Below, piece by piece: positions 25,138 through 34,026 of a stretch of DNA of 34,026 bases; positions within the stretch are counted from its first letter, which is position 1; each line of letters starts with the position of its first letter. The stretch spans positions 1 to 34,026 of the forward strand of contig CAMDCV010000042.1 in assembly GCA_945890645.1 (NCBI GenBank), given 5' to 3'. Position numbers and translations under genes: made by a program. The notes under the pieces were generated by a model. The model was given only the letters and a program-made list of their open reading frames with translations. It had not been told where the DNA came from and searched no databases. This DNA comes from Akkermansia muciniphila. GTDB lineage: Bacteria > Verrucomicrobiota > Verrucomicrobiia > Verrucomicrobiales > Akkermansiaceae.

Positions 25138-25818
25138 ATGAAACATCGTACCCTCCTAGCGCTGCTGTGCTTGATTTTACAAACCCTCTGCCAAGCCGAG
25201 CACGTCATTGTCTCAGGCGGGCCATCTCTTAAGCGCTGGGAAAACTATCGCGTTCCTGAAGATCAACACGACAAATGGTGGGCGAATTTTATTCGCGGCG
25301 GCACTATGCGTATGGATGAAATCCGCAAAGTTTACGGAGGCAGTGCCTCCATTGTTTGGATCGTCTATCGCCCCGGATATGAAATGCGTGGTCGCGAGGA
25401 CGGACAAAATTACATCGGCATGATCAATGGCCAAGCGAGCAAGCGCCGTGCAACACTGATCTGGATCAATAGCGGTAGCGATCTCATTCGCGCACTCAAT
25501 TCACGCAAGCGCGGCAGCGTCCAGACCTTTGACTTTTTTGGTCACTCGAACAAACACTGTTTCTGCCTCGACTACGGCACGGAGATCATTGCCACCTCAA
25601 CGCAATGGCTCCATGAGACCGAGCTCGGGCGCATCAATTCTTCGATCTTTGCTCGCAATGCCTATTGCAAATCATGGGGCTGCCATACCGGTGAAAGCAT
25701 GTCCGCCTATTGGAAGGCCAAACTCGGCGTTCCCCTCGAAGGAGCGCGTGGCAAGACCGACTACCGCTCCCTTTCGCAAGGCAAGTTCCCCGCCGTCTCC
25801 GGTGGTTGGGCACGCTGA
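25138..25818 (+). CDS. secreted protein with caspase-fold-like His/Cys pattern
   Basis: The protein has 226 residues from the ATG at 25138; the frame is open further upstream but this start gives a clean signal peptide (residues 1-20, cut after CQA). The rest shows alternating strands and helices. Two segments stand out: FDFFGHSN with H136 after a hydrophobic strand, and SWGCHTGES with C182 after another. A His followed by a small residue, and a Cys before a T-G turn, is the catalytic layout of clan CD peptidases such as caspases and CHAT domains (compare ACxTG). This is an inference from pattern; I do not recognise a named family. It precedes bioB by 17 bases and may be cotranscribed with it. 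Confidence 0.62.
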   Translation: MKHRTLLALLCLILQTLCQAEHVIVSGGPSLKRWENYRVPEDQHDKWWANFIRGGTMRMDEIRKVYGGSASIVWIVYRPGYEMRGREDGQNYIGMINGQASKRRATLIWINSGSDLIRALNSRKRGSVQTFDFFGHSNKHCFCLDYGTEIIATSTQWLHETELGRINSSIFARNAYCKSWGCHTGESMSAYWKAKLGVPLEGARGKTDYRSLSQGKFPAVSGGWAR

Positions 25819-25835
25819 ACTCATTCTCTTCTCTC

Positions 25836-26831
25836 ATGACTTACGACCAACTCACCGCACTCTATCGCTTGCCTCTGTTTGATCTCGTCGATCGCTCACG
25901 CGCCGTACATAAGGAAAACTGGCCCACCCAAGAAGTGCAGCTTTGCACCTTACTCTCGATCAAAACGGGTGGCTGCTCGGAAGATTGCTCGTATTGCGCG
26001 CAATCCGCCCGCTACAACTCCGGTGTCGAAGTGGAACGACTCATGGCAAAAGAGGCCGTGATGGAGCGTGCGCTGCAAGCCCGTGCCACCGGTTCGACGC
26101 GGTTCTGCATGGGTGCCGCGTGGCGCGGTGTGCGCATGGGCACGCAACGCTTCGAACAAGTCCTCGATATCGTCGGCGATGTCGCCAAGCTCGGCATGGA
26201 AGTCTGCGTCACCCTCGGTGAACTCGGTGCCGAAGAAGCTGCCGCTCTGAAAAAAGCCGGAGTCACCGCCTACAATCACAACGTCGATACCTCACCAGAG
26301 CACTATCCGAACATCGTCAGCACACACACATTTGAAGACCGCCTGCGCACCATCCGCCACGCCCAAGATGCCGGTATGTCGGTCTGTTGCGGAGGCATTC
26401 TCGGACTCGGCGAAACCATCGAGGATCGACTGAAAATGTTGGAAGTCATTTCCGAGTTCAATCCGCAACCGGAATCGATTCCGATCAATGCGCTCATGCC
26501 CATGCCCGGCACTCCTTTATCAGAAAATCCGCAAGTCGATCCTCTCGATCTCGTGCGCATGATCGCCGTCACTCGCATCGCCGTGCCAAAAGCGAAAGTC
26601 CGCCTCTCGGCCGGCCGCACGATGCTCAGCGAAGAGGCTCAATCGTTGTGCTTCTATGCTGGTGCGAATTCGATTTTCTACGGCGATAAACTACTCACCG
26701 CGAAAAATCCCGCCGTGGAAAAAGACCGCGCATTGCTGACAAAACTTGGCCTAGGAGCGCAGCTCCCCAATCCCGATCTAACGGCACCCGCCTGCGATAC
26801 CAGTAAGGAAGCATCGCCCTCCTGCTGCTAA
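25836..26831 (+). CDS. bioB: biotin synthase
   Basis: From the ATG at 25836 the product has 331 residues, normal for BioB; a longer frame upstream overlaps the preceding gene. The radical-SAM cluster motif is C47-x3-C51-x2-C54 (GGCSEDCSYCAQS). Further family segments follow: GSTRFCMGAAWR, YNHNVDTSPEHYPNI, CCGGILGLGET, PINALMPMPGTPL and RLSAGRTMLSEEAQ. The enzyme inserts sulfur into dethiobiotin, the last step of biotin synthesis. The protein ends in a Ser-Cys-Cys tail. No other bio genes are in the window. A terminator hairpin lies just beyond its stop. Confidence 0.96.
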   Translation: MTYDQLTALYRLPLFDLVDRSRAVHKENWPTQEVQLCTLLSIKTGGCSEDCSYCAQSARYNSGVEVERLMAKEAVMERALQARATGSTRFCMGAAWRGVRMGTQRFEQVLDIVGDVAKLGMEVCVTLGELGAEEAAALKKAGVTAYNHNVDTSPEHYPNIVSTHTFEDRLRTIRHAQDAGMSVCCGGILGLGETIEDRLKMLEVISEFNPQPESIPINALMPMPGTPLSENPQVDPLDLVRMIAVTRIAVPKAKVRLSAGRTMLSEEAQSLCFYAGANSIFYGDKLLTAKNPAVEKDRALLTKLGLGAQLPNPDLTAPACDTSKEASPSCC

Positions 26832-26865
26832 AAAATGGGCTTGGCACTTTTCAAGCGCCAAGCCC
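26831..26865 (-). terminator. bidirectional hairpin terminator between bioB and the oxidoreductase gene
   Basis: GGGCTTGGC (26837-26845) pairs perfectly with GCCAAGCCC (26857-26865) around an 11-base loop. On the minus strand it is followed by ATTTTTTAG, a good terminator for the gene ending at 26912. On the plus strand it is followed by TTCAT, a weaker end for bioB. Confidence 0.82.
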
Positions 26866-26911
26866 CTTCATATCGTAAATTTGGCTAGGCGCATGGGAAG
26901 CGCCGCCACGA

Positions 26912-27997
26912 TTAGGCCACGGTGACTGGCTTGCCGGACTTTGCGGAGGCGTAGATGGCATCGATCACTTGCATCAGTCGCAGCGCTTGCTCGGGAGTAT
27001 TGAGCGGTGCTTCTTTGCCATTGATGGCGTGGATGAAATTCGCGGCACTGGCGCTGCGTCCCATGTCTTCGCAAGCAGGCGTGACGATGCTGCGATTCAC
27101 GCTGTTGCCGTTTTCTTGCACGTAGAGTTCGCAAGTGTCGATGGCGGTTTCGTCGAGGCCATCGATGCCGAACAGACGCTCGACCTTGCCACCGGCTTTG
27201 GTGCCTTGGAACACGACGCTAACTTCCTCGCGCTTGATCATTTCCGCCCACGAAACTTGCAGACTGAGCACCTGACCTGTTTTGAAAGTGACAAATCCAT
27301 GCGCGGCGTTTTCGACATCGGTCACGCCACCGACGCGGTCGGGAATGCCCCAAGGGCCTTTGAACTGCTTGTCCTGAATGAAGTCGGAAAAGGTCTGACC
27401 GAGAACGTGTTTCGGCTCGGGATAACCCATGAAATACATCGCAAGATCGACCATGTGCAACAAGTCAATCAAGGGACCGCCACCAGAAAGATCTTTCGTC
27501 GTGAACCATCCACCGAAGCCCGGAATACCAGTGCGACGGATCCATTTCGCTTGCGCGGAATTAATCGTGCCGACATCGCCATTCTTGATGTAGTTCATCA
27601 TCGCTTGGGACTCGGGGCGTGCGCGGTTATTGAAGTTGAAGAGCACTTTTTTGCGTGCTTTCTTGGCAGCAGCGATGATCTCTTTCACTTCCTTCGCATT
27701 CAACGCGGGCGGCTTTTCGGAAAAGACGTGCTTGCCCGCTTTGAGGCATTGGATCGCGAGCGGCTTGTGAAATTTGTTCGGCACGATGATGCTCACCGCG
27801 TCGATTTTTTTGCACTCCTTGAGCATGGCATCGACCGACTCATACGAGTTCGGAATCCCCCACTTCTCCGCCGCTTTCGCAGCGGCACCGGGCGCGGCAT
27901 CCGCGACGGCGACAATTTCTGCTCCTGCCTGACGAAAGCCTGCCGCATGATACTGCAACATGCCGCCGGCGCCGATGACTCCTACTTTGATGGCCAT
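26912..27997 (-). CDS. Gfo/Idh/MocA-family oxidoreductase
   Basis: The product has 361 residues. The N-terminal Rossmann fold opens with VGVIGAGGMLQYHAAGF, and the family's EKPPALNAKEV (the EKP motif with the catalytic Lys) occurs at about residues 93-103. The C-terminal half is the usual beta-sheet substrate domain. Such enzymes oxidise or reduce sugars or inositols with NAD(P). It has no signal peptide or Tat motif, so it works in the cytoplasm. Its start lies 20 bases after the stop of the sugar isomerase gene; the two are surely one operon and probably act on the same substrate. The substrate itself is not evident. Confidence 0.92.
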   Translation of the reverse strand: MAIKVGVIGAGGMLQYHAAGFRQAGAEIVAVADAAPGAAAKAAEKWGIPNSYESVDAMLKECKKIDAVSIIVPNKFHKPLAIQCLKAGKHVFSEKPPALNAKEVKEIIAAAKKARKKVLFNFNNRARPESQAMMNYIKNGDVGTINSAQAKWIRRTGIPGFGGWFTTKDLSGGGPLIDLLHMVDLAMYFMGYPEPKHVLGQTFSDFIQDKQFKGPWGIPDRVGGVTDVENAAHGFVTFKTGQVLSLQVSWAEMIKREEVSVVFQGTKAGGKVERLFGIDGLDETAIDTCELYVQENGNSVNRSIVTPACEDMGRSASAANFIHAINGKEAPLNTPEQALRLMQVIDAIYASAKSGKPVTVA

Positions 27998-28017
27998 AAT
28001 AAGTTGATTGGTGAGGT

Positions 28018-29070
28018 TTATTGGTTGGATTTGTCAAACGCGGCATCGAATGCCACTTGGTTGACGGGGAAATCGAGCTTGCGCACATAGGCACAGCTTT
28101 CAGTCGCACCGTGGAAACGATCCATGCGACCGTCTTCCCACTCGACGCTGAGCGGACCGGTGTAGCCGATGTCGTTAAGGGCCACGATCACATCCTCAAA
28201 TCGGATATCGCCACGACCCACGCTGCGGAAGTCCCAGAAACGGCGTGCATCGCAGAAATCCGTGTGTCCACCGAACACGCCAACACTGCCATCGCCATGA
28301 CCCCACCACACGTCCTTCATGTGAGCGTGATGGATTTGCGCGGAGAAATTGCGGATGAATTTCACGTAGTCAACGCCTTGATACCCGAGGTGCGAAGGAT
28401 CGTAGTTGAAGCCGAAACGCTTGTGATTTTTCACGGCATCGAGTGCGCGTTGTGCCGAAACGATATCGAACGCAATTTCGGTTGGGTGAACTTCCAGAGC
28501 GAAATAGACATCCTCTTTTTCAAACACATCAAGGATAGGCCCGAAGCGATTGGCGAAATCGTCATAGCCTTTTTGCAGGTAGGCCTGATTCGTCGGCGGG
28601 AATGCGTAGAGCGCGCCCCAGATGCTCGAACCAGTGAAGCCATTGACCACGGCTTTACCCGAACCAGCAGGTTTGCCTGCCATGTAGGATTTTCCGGCGT
28701 CGAGGAACTTGCGGCAAGCGCGACCGGTATCGGCCAACTCGGCAGCAGCGCGCTGACGCACGCCTTCGGCTTCGCCATCGCCCCACACGTGTGGAGGCAA
28801 GATGCACTGGTGCCGTTCATCGATGAGATCGCACACAGCCTGACCGACCAAGTGCGCGGAGATCGCGTAGCACGCGAGGTCGTGCTTTTTCAAAAGCTCC
28901 CAGCGCCCTTCCACATAACCCGGTTCGTTCAGTGCGGCTTGCACATCGAAATGATCGCCCCAACAGGCGAGTTCGACGCCATCATAACCCATTTGTTTCA
29001 CACGTGGGAGAAGTTCTGCAAGTGGGATGTCTGCCCACTGCCCGGTAAATAGAGTCACAGGTCTTGCCAT
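28018..29070 (-). CDS. sugar phosphate isomerase/epimerase (xylose-isomerase-like TIM barrel)
   Basis: From the ATG at 29070 ([10 protein letters not shown]) the protein has 350 residues; an upstream in-frame start at 29103 would add 11 residues with no visible role. The AP-endonuclease-2/xylose isomerase-like barrel is clear: [15 protein letters not shown] near the start, then [34 protein letters not shown] and LSVEWED, which supply the Glu, Asp, His and Glu metal ligands of the family. It probably isomerises or epimerises a sugar or sugar acid, in series with the oxidoreductase encoded just downstream. Confidence 0.9.
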   Translation of the reverse strand: MARPVTLFTGQWADIPLAELLPRVKQMGYDGVELACWGDHFDVQAALNEPGYVEGRWELLKKHDLACYAISAHLVGQAVCDLIDERHQCILPPHVWGDGEAEGVRQRAAAELADTGRACRKFLDAGKSYMAGKPAGSGKAVVNGFTGSSIWGALYAFPPTNQAYLQKGYDDFANRFGPILDVFEKEDVYFALEVHPTEIAFDIVSAQRALDAVKNHKRFGFNYDPSHLGYQGVDYVKFIRNFSAQIHHAHMKDVWWGHGDGSVGVFGGHTDFCDARRFWDFRSVGRGDIRFEDVIVALNDIGYTGPLSVEWEDGRMDRFHGATESCAYVRKLDFPVNQVAFDAAFDKSNQ

Positions 29071-29148
29071 AAGTTGAGTTGATTGGGCGCACATGATGAA
29101 CAAGATTCCCCCGCCTGACTACTGAAAATTTTGTCACGCTGGGGAAAA

Positions 29149-29907
29149 TCACCATTCTCTCCCATCACACGAAGACACGGGCACCACCCCGCGTATCGCC
29201 GAGGTGAGAAACATTTCTTCCGCTCTAGCAAATTGCTCGCGTGTGATGATGGACTCGTGAATTACTCGGTCGGATTCAAGAATGACCTCCCGCATCACCC
29301 CGGGCAAACAACCAGAGGCTAAGGCAGGCGTGTGCCACACTCCCTCGATTCGCACGAAAACATTCGCGTTGCAGGCTTCACAGAGTTCGTCGCGAGTATT
29401 GAAAAATAGGCCCTCGTCCGCGCCCTGCGCCCGAGCCCATTGCAGAGCCACGAGATTTTCCGCGTAAGAAGTGGTCTTCAGCCCTGCCAAAGCACTGCGT
29501 TCATTGCGCGTCCACGGCAAAGTCACCACCGTGCATGTAGGCGCCGTGGCGGCGAGTGCTTGCGCCGTCATCCAGACCATCGCCCCATCTCCAGGTGCCT
29601 GCTGCGCGAGAGTTCCCTCGCCCGCCGTGACCGTCAAACGCAGCCGAGCCCGACCGCTCGCACAGGAGTTTTTTTCACACAAGTCCCGCGCGATCTCCGA
29701 AAAATCATAGCCCGAAACATCACACAAGCCCATGCGTTCGATCGCACCTTGGAGCCGCCGCACATGTTTTACCCGATGTTGGATCACCCCATCAATCGCC
29801 AACATCGTTTCAAAAGCTCCCATGCCATGCAACAACCCACGGTCTGAAGAAGAAAGGCAAAAAAGCATTTCCTCAACCCATTCCCCCTTGCTCCAAATCA
29901 TCGGCAT
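29149..29907 (-). CDS. class IV aminotransferase, PabC/aminodeoxychorismate lyase-like
   Basis: The product has 252 residues, short as in PabC rather than the roughly 300 of branched-chain aminotransferases. The fold-type IV pattern is visible: RGLLHGMGAFETM near residues 23-35, the PLP-binding K144 in LKTTSYAENLVALQWA, E177 in DELCEACNANVF, and a closing TSAIRGVVPV segment. It is PLP dependent. A role in making p-aminobenzoate for folate is likely but not certain, because D-amino acid transaminases share the motifs. The gene is followed by 78 bases before the isomerase gene, with no clear terminator. Confidence 0.82.
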   Translation of the reverse strand: MPMIWSKGEWVEEMLFCLSSSDRGLLHGMGAFETMLAIDGVIQHRVKHVRRLQGAIERMGLCDVSGYDFSEIARDLCEKNSCASGRARLRLTVTAGEGTLAQQAPGDGAMVWMTAQALAATAPTCTVVTLPWTRNERSALAGLKTTSYAENLVALQWARAQGADEGLFFNTRDELCEACNANVFVRIEGVWHTPALASGCLPGVMREVILESDRVIHESIITREQFARAEEMFLTSAIRGVVPVSSCDGREW

Positions 29908-29986
29908 ACGTTCTTCCTACACAAGTTTTAAGATACCTTCAATGCCCGTTCTATGCGTGATCCCATACTCACAAAATCGAACGTTC

Positions 29987-32900
29987 TCACCCGGCGGTCG
30001 AGTAAACACTCTCACCGCTCTCTGGGTATTTTTCGAGCACGTGCTGGAACAAAACACCGCACTTCTGCTCAAACAACTCGGTGGTGTATTTCTCGGGCAA
30101 TCCAGAATCGAGCATTTTTTCAATCTCCACTCGCACTGCCGCGCGTGTCGTTCGCTTGGTACGCCATGCCAGCACGAGCTTTTCGGTTTTCAGTTTGGCC
30201 AATAGATCTTTGCAAACTTTTTTGATGGCCTCGGTTTCTATTGGAGTGAGGTCGGGACCAGGGCGTGTGAGAATGTCGAAGACGGCCAACTCTTCCTCGC
30301 TGATGTTTTCCCGCAAGTGCCGCTGCTCTTCTTCATTCAATTCTTGGGTAAATGTCACGAGTTCGGCAAACAACTGCTCGATGCTGAGCGCACCATTATT
30401 GTAGTCCTCGATCATTTTCTGGAAGCGGTCGAGGAAATCGAAGCGGCTGGCGTTCAGGCGGATCAGGTTGTCCAGCTTGCGTTCGATCAAGGCCCGCAGT
30501 TGCTGCGCCTCGATGTTCTTTGTCTTACTGCGCTCAAACTTCTTCGCCAACACCTCAAAGTCGATCATACTCAGATCAATCGTTTTCGCTGGCGCACCCG
30601 GTTGAATGAATGGTACTGCGACGATTGCATCATCGAGCACCTCAGAGATTGCACTCATCACCTCAGTGATATTGACCGGAACTTTCTGCGCACGCACAGC
30701 TTTCGCTAGCTCTGCGATGAGCTGCGCTCTTGGCGCGAGCAAAGGTATTACGGGATCGGGCATCACCGCTTTGTAGAGCCTTGCCACATCATTTGCTTGG
30801 CCGAGGAAGGAATCCCTCACTTCATCTGTCCGCAGCAATTGATTCACCGCCGGAATGAAAAGCTTGTTGGTCGAAGTCGGAATCGCATCCAGATCCACAT
30901 TTTGTTTACGGCAGAACTCGGACACTTGCTCCAGCGCGATTTTTAGTGCCTCCACTAGCTCCGTTTTATCCTTCACTGGCATCTCGCCGCCGCCGCTGCC
31001 TGTGCCGTAGATGGCCAAGGCATTTTCCAACTCTTGGAATACATTGGCGTAATCCACAATCAGGCCGTTCACCTTGTCGCCATATACGCGGTTGGCGCGG
31101 GCGATGGTTTGCATCAGCGTGTGGCCGCGCATCGGCTTGTCCAGATAGAGCGTGGAGCAGCTCGGCGCATCGAAGCCCGTGAGCCACATCGCGCAGACGA
31201 AGACTAGGCGAAATTCATCTTTTGGATTCTTGAACTTCTCCTCTAGATCCTCTTTCACCATCCGCTCGCGGTGCGGCAAGATGTCGAAGCCCTTATCCTT
31301 CATCTCGGAAATTTCATTTTGCCCCGGCGATACTACCACCGCCATGTCCGTCTCTTGCAGGTTTTTCAATCGGGCTCTTAGCCTTTCATGATCAGGATGA
31401 GTCACCGAGAGAGTTTCCAATGCCTTCAGCACTCTTGCTTTTTCCGCTTCCCACTCGCTGCGGACTTTTTCATACATTTTGATGGTCGTCAGCTTGTCGA
31501 TGGAAACCACCATCGCTTTGCCCTGATAGCCTCGATTGAGGAAATGATGCACGATGTCTTTTGCCACCACCTCCAATCGATCATCGCGGGTGATCAGATG
31601 ATAGCGCTGCCCTAAGACTTTGCGCAGTTTCTCTTCTTGGTCGTCATCCAGTCCGGCATCGTCGATGGTTTGATAAATTTCCTCGTTGAGCGCGGGATTG
31701 GCGATCTGCAATTCCGGCGTGCGATTTTCATAATACAAGGGCACCGTGGCACCATCCTCGACCGATTGCTGGAAGTTGTAGATGCTGACATATTCGCCGA
31801 ACACCTCACGCGTGCGCTCTTCCCCCGCGATCAACGGCGTGCCGGTAAAAGCCACGAACTTCGCTTTCGGCAATGCCGTGCGCAGGTTCATCGCCAGCGT
31901 GTCGTATTGGCTGCGGTGCGCCTCGTCCGTCAGCACGATGATGTCATCCCGCTCCGACAGCACCGGGTGCAGCGTCCCCGGCTCCGTGCGGAACTTGTGG
32001 ATCAGCGTGAATACATAGCGGTGATCCGCCCGCAATAGGTCCCGCAGATCCTCCGTACTCTTCGCTTGGCACAGTTCCGTCGCTGCGCCGCAGGTGGAAA
32101 AGGTGCGGTAAATCTGCGTGTCCAACTCCTTGCGGTCGGTGATCACCACAAAGGTCCAGTTCCCCTTGAGCTTGCGGAACACCTTCTCCGCAAAGAACAC
32201 CATCGAGTAACTTTTCCCCGATCCCTGCGTGTGCCAGAAAACCCCGATCCGTCCATCGGTGCATACTTTCAGTGCTTCCACAGCGCGGTTTACTCCGAGA
32301 AACTGATGGTTCCTGGCCACCAGTTTGCTGACCGCCCCTTTCGATTCAGAAAAGCGGGAAAAATTTTCGACCAGATCCAGCAAGCGCCCTTTCTCGCAAG
32401 TCCCGCGCAGCAGCGTCTCCAAAGAAATGCCCGCCACGTCCTCCTCGCTCGCCGCCTTCTTCCAATCGCCGAAATGCTCCCACTTCGCCGTCAGGCTGCC
32501 GAGCTTGCTCTGCACGCCATTCGAGACAATCAGCAAGGCATTGTAATGAAACAACTGTGGGATCGACTCCTTGTAGTCGCATAGGTTCTTGTCGTAGCCC
32601 TCGCGCACGTTCACGCCCGGCTTCTTCAGCTCGATCAATACGAGCGGCAGGCCGTTGACGAAGCCCACCAGATCTGGCCGCTTCAGATACAACTCACCCG
32701 CCACCCAGAACTGCGAGCCCAGCAAAAAATCATTGTTCTCAGGCACATCCCAATCGACCACCCGAACCATCTCCACCCGCTGCCCGCCGTGCTCTGGATC
32801 GGAAAAAGAAACCTTCACGCCCTGCTTGAGCAGCTTATCGATTTCTCGATTCGCTTCCACGAGACTGAGGGCAGTGCGATCCCGGCAAATCTCCTCCACT

Positions 32901-33124
32901 GCTCCCTCAATCGCCTCCGAAGGTAGATCTGGATTCAGTCGTTGGAGCGCGGACTTCAGTCCGCTCGTCAGCACCACCTCCCGCTTTCCATCCCGCCCCA
33001 GATCACTCGTGCCGCCATCCCATTCTCCATAACAATTCACCACATCCCAGCCTAACACATGCTGCATGAGCTGGATCGCCGGTTGCTCGACGAGGTGGTC
33101 TTCGGTGTAGCTTCTCTCACTCAT
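29987..33124 (-). CDS. hsdR: type I restriction enzyme subunit R
   Basis: The protein has 1045 residues, normal for HsdR. The N-terminal endonuclease domain has the PD-(D/E)xK pattern with D151 and E165-L-K167 (RPDLVGFVNGLPLVLIELKK region). The motor follows: Walker A at about 298-305 (HTQGSGKS), DEAH at 400-403, FTGTP at 426-430, and later LTGFDAPSCSTLYLDKPMRGH and ARANRVYGDK. The C-terminal 200 residues are the helical domain that binds the methylase core. HsdR translocates DNA and cuts it when complexed with HsdM and HsdS, which must lie outside the window. Its ATG overlaps the stop of the upstream nucleotidyltransferase gene by 4 bases. No obvious terminator follows. Confidence 0.95.
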   Translation of the reverse strand: MSERSYTEDHLVEQPAIQLMQHVLGWDVVNCYGEWDGGTSDLGRDGKREVVLTSGLKSALQRLNPDLPSEAIEGAVEEICRDRTALSLVEANREIDKLLKQGVKVSFSDPEHGGQRVEMVRVVDWDVPENNDFLLGSQFWVAGELYLKRPDLVGFVNGLPLVLIELKKPGVNVREGYDKNLCDYKESIPQLFHYNALLIVSNGVQSKLGSLTAKWEHFGDWKKAASEEDVAGISLETLLRGTCEKGRLLDLVENFSRFSESKGAVSKLVARNHQFLGVNRAVEALKVCTDGRIGVFWHTQGSGKSYSMVFFAEKVFRKLKGNWTFVVITDRKELDTQIYRTFSTCGAATELCQAKSTEDLRDLLRADHRYVFTLIHKFRTEPGTLHPVLSERDDIIVLTDEAHRSQYDTLAMNLRTALPKAKFVAFTGTPLIAGEERTREVFGEYVSIYNFQQSVEDGATVPLYYENRTPELQIANPALNEEIYQTIDDAGLDDDQEEKLRKVLGQRYHLITRDDRLEVVAKDIVHHFLNRGYQGKAMVVSIDKLTTIKMYEKVRSEWEAEKARVLKALETLSVTHPDHERLRARLKNLQETDMAVVVSPGQNEISEMKDKGFDILPHRERMVKEDLEEKFKNPKDEFRLVFVCAMWLTGFDAPSCSTLYLDKPMRGHTLMQTIARANRVYGDKVNGLIVDYANVFQELENALAIYGTGSGGGEMPVKDKTELVEALKIALEQVSEFCRKQNVDLDAIPTSTNKLFIPAVNQLLRTDEVRDSFLGQANDVARLYKAVMPDPVIPLLAPRAQLIAELAKAVRAQKVPVNITEVMSAISEVLDDAIVAVPFIQPGAPAKTIDLSMIDFEVLAKKFERSKTKNIEAQQLRALIERKLDNLIRLNASRFDFLDRFQKMIEDYNNGALSIEQLFAELVTFTQELNEEEQRHLRENISEEELAVFDILTRPGPDLTPIETEAIKKVCKDLLAKLKTEKLVLAWRTKRTTRAAVRVEIEKMLDSGLPEKYTTELFEQKCGVLFQHVLEKYPESGESVYSTAG

Positions 33125-33918
33125 TTTGGCTTAATATGGTTTTCGATCTCAGCGAGAAACTGCTGCACCAGCTCAAATGCTCGCCGAGCTTGTTCTTTCC
33201 TGACCTCCTCATCTGCTTCGTTATGAAACTCCACGACTTGTACCGGGCCGTAGGATCCAACGCTTTCAAATTTCTCCCTCATAATCTGCACAGCACGCGT
33301 CACATCGGAACCGGCTGCCATTTGTAAGCTCCACGCTTTTGCAAGTTGCGTAATGCCGCCCTCAAAATGATCCAGGCAATAACAAATATCGTATGCATCT
33401 TTCGGCTTATCGCGCCCATTCAGAGCGAAGGCTTTCATTACTAGAAAATCAGGCACTGACGCCACTTGCAGAGTAACAGTGTTAGTGGATCCATTCACCA
33501 TCATGCCTTTGAGCTTTTTGGTCAACGGACTATGGAACGCTGCTGCACATCCATCAGCCTTTAGTACGCGGAATCCCTCCAACAGCTTGGGCTTGTTTTT
33601 CGTCGTCTTGACCTCGCTGGGTGCCAGAAAATCCAGTTCCACTTTCACAGGCACCTCGCCATCGCCCAAATCCACCTCAGTCACATACTGAAAATCCTTC
33701 TCTCCCTGAACATATCGCTTCGTGGCAAGCAGCAGTTTTAGCATTTCCGCATATCGCCCCTGATTCAACTTGGTCACATCGAGTGCCAGATCCACATCGA
33801 TACTACCGACGTGCGCATCGCCTGTGTCACCGATCACCAAATCCGGCACCCAGCCACCTACCAGCACCAAACAATCTACGTAAGGCTTGCTGAAAAAGTT
33901 TAAAACCGATTTCAGCAT
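33121..33918 (-). CDS. AbiEii-like nucleotidyltransferase coupled to hsdR
   Basis: From the ATG at 33918 the protein has 265 residues; the frame stays open with no stop to the window edge, so the true start may lie further right. The polymerase-beta-like nucleotidyltransferase core is clear: G21-G22, then G38-S39-I40-D41-V42-D43, and a third Asp at D96 (VKVELDFLA). K162 and the KPKDAYDI segment (171-178) match the AbiEii/AbiGii-type pattern with its late Lys and Asp. That family includes toxins that modify tRNA or other targets. Here it is translationally coupled to hsdR (ATGA overlap), so it most likely works with the restriction system. Catalytic residues look intact; the partner antitoxin, if any, is not visible. 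Confidence 0.82.
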   Translation of the reverse strand: MLKSVLNFFSKPYVDCLVLVGGWVPDLVIGDTGDAHVGSIDVDLALDVTKLNQGRYAEMLKLLLATKRYVQGEKDFQYVTEVDLGDGEVPVKVELDFLAPSEVKTTKNKPKLLEGFRVLKADGCAAAFHSPLTKKLKGMMVNGSTNTVTLQVASVPDFLVMKAFALNGRDKPKDAYDICYCLDHFEGGITQLAKAWSLQMAAGSDVTRAVQIMREKFESVGSYGPVQVVEFHNEADEEVRKEQARRAFELVQQFLAEIENHIKPK

Positions 33919-34026
33919 AGTGAGCAATTTAGATTTTTCTGGCTCTGCGGCCTGGGTGACGTTGATGGAAATGATTCGTGTGCATACTCTTTCTTTGCTT
34001 GGGCGCTGGGTGGCATCGCCCAGCTG

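Noticed and set aside
26969-28090. 373-residue plus-strand open frame opposite the oxidoreductase gene
   Set aside because: It mirrors the oxidoreductase gene, which has clear Gfo/Idh/MocA motifs on the minus strand; the antisense product has no family character.
28021-29052. 343-residue plus-strand open frame opposite the isomerase gene
   Set aside because: The minus strand encodes a well-conserved TIM-barrel isomerase; the antisense frame is a by-product of codon bias.
1-34026. CRISPR arrays, insertion sequences and rRNA genes
   Set aside because: No regularly spaced repeats, transposase frames or rRNA-like conserved stretches were seen on either strand.

Overview
The window looks like chromosomal DNA from a free-living Gram-negative bacterium of moderate GC content, most likely a member of the Verrucomicrobiota. 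This assignment is an inference. It rests on a PEP-CTERM-like anchor on a DUF3494 protein, an S11 with a long N-terminal extension, Gfo/Idh/MocA and sugar-isomerase genes side by side, and mostly weak Shine-Dalgarno signals. No marker was compared with a database.

Positions 1-10.9 kb hold envelope and metal-related genes: a small secreted protein, a DUF3494 ice-binding-like protein, an SLC13-type transporter, a tandem pair of thioredoxin-like secreted proteins (one without its CxxC), an SO_0444/ArsP-like metal efflux permease, a DinG-like helicase, an EF-hand protein, a P1B-4-type metal ATPase and a UspA protein. A secreted transglutaminase-like protein follows.

Positions 12.3-17.8 kb are core genes on the minus strand: rpsM-rpsK-rpsD closed by an intrinsic terminator, ybeY overlapping a 7TM-HD phosphodiesterase, and a PlsC-type acyltransferase. 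Between the last two is a 480-bp gap with a strong promoter-like sequence and a long hairpin, a good candidate for an unannotated structured RNA. A tRNA-Ser(UGA) follows, with a degenerate copy of its 3' end about 150 bp downstream.

Positions 18.2-25.0 kb (minus strand) encode an SRAP/YedK protein, a regulatory cassette (ECF sigma factor, membrane-anchored putative anti-sigma, secreted PDZ protein), UvrA and a TIGR01777-type epimerase. Positions 25.1-26.8 kb (plus strand) carry a secreted protein with a caspase-fold-like His/Cys pattern and bioB. A sugar oxidoreductase/isomerase pair and a PabC-like aminotransferase follow on the minus strand.

The right end is the most accessory-looking part: a type I restriction HsdR translationally coupled (4-bp overlap) to an upstream AbiEii-like nucleotidyltransferase whose frame stays open to the window edge. 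The rest of this defence locus lies outside the window. The strongest candidates for something new are this nucleotidyltransferase-HsdR pair, the structured RNA near 16.35 kb, and the sigma/repeat-type anti-sigma/PDZ cassette.
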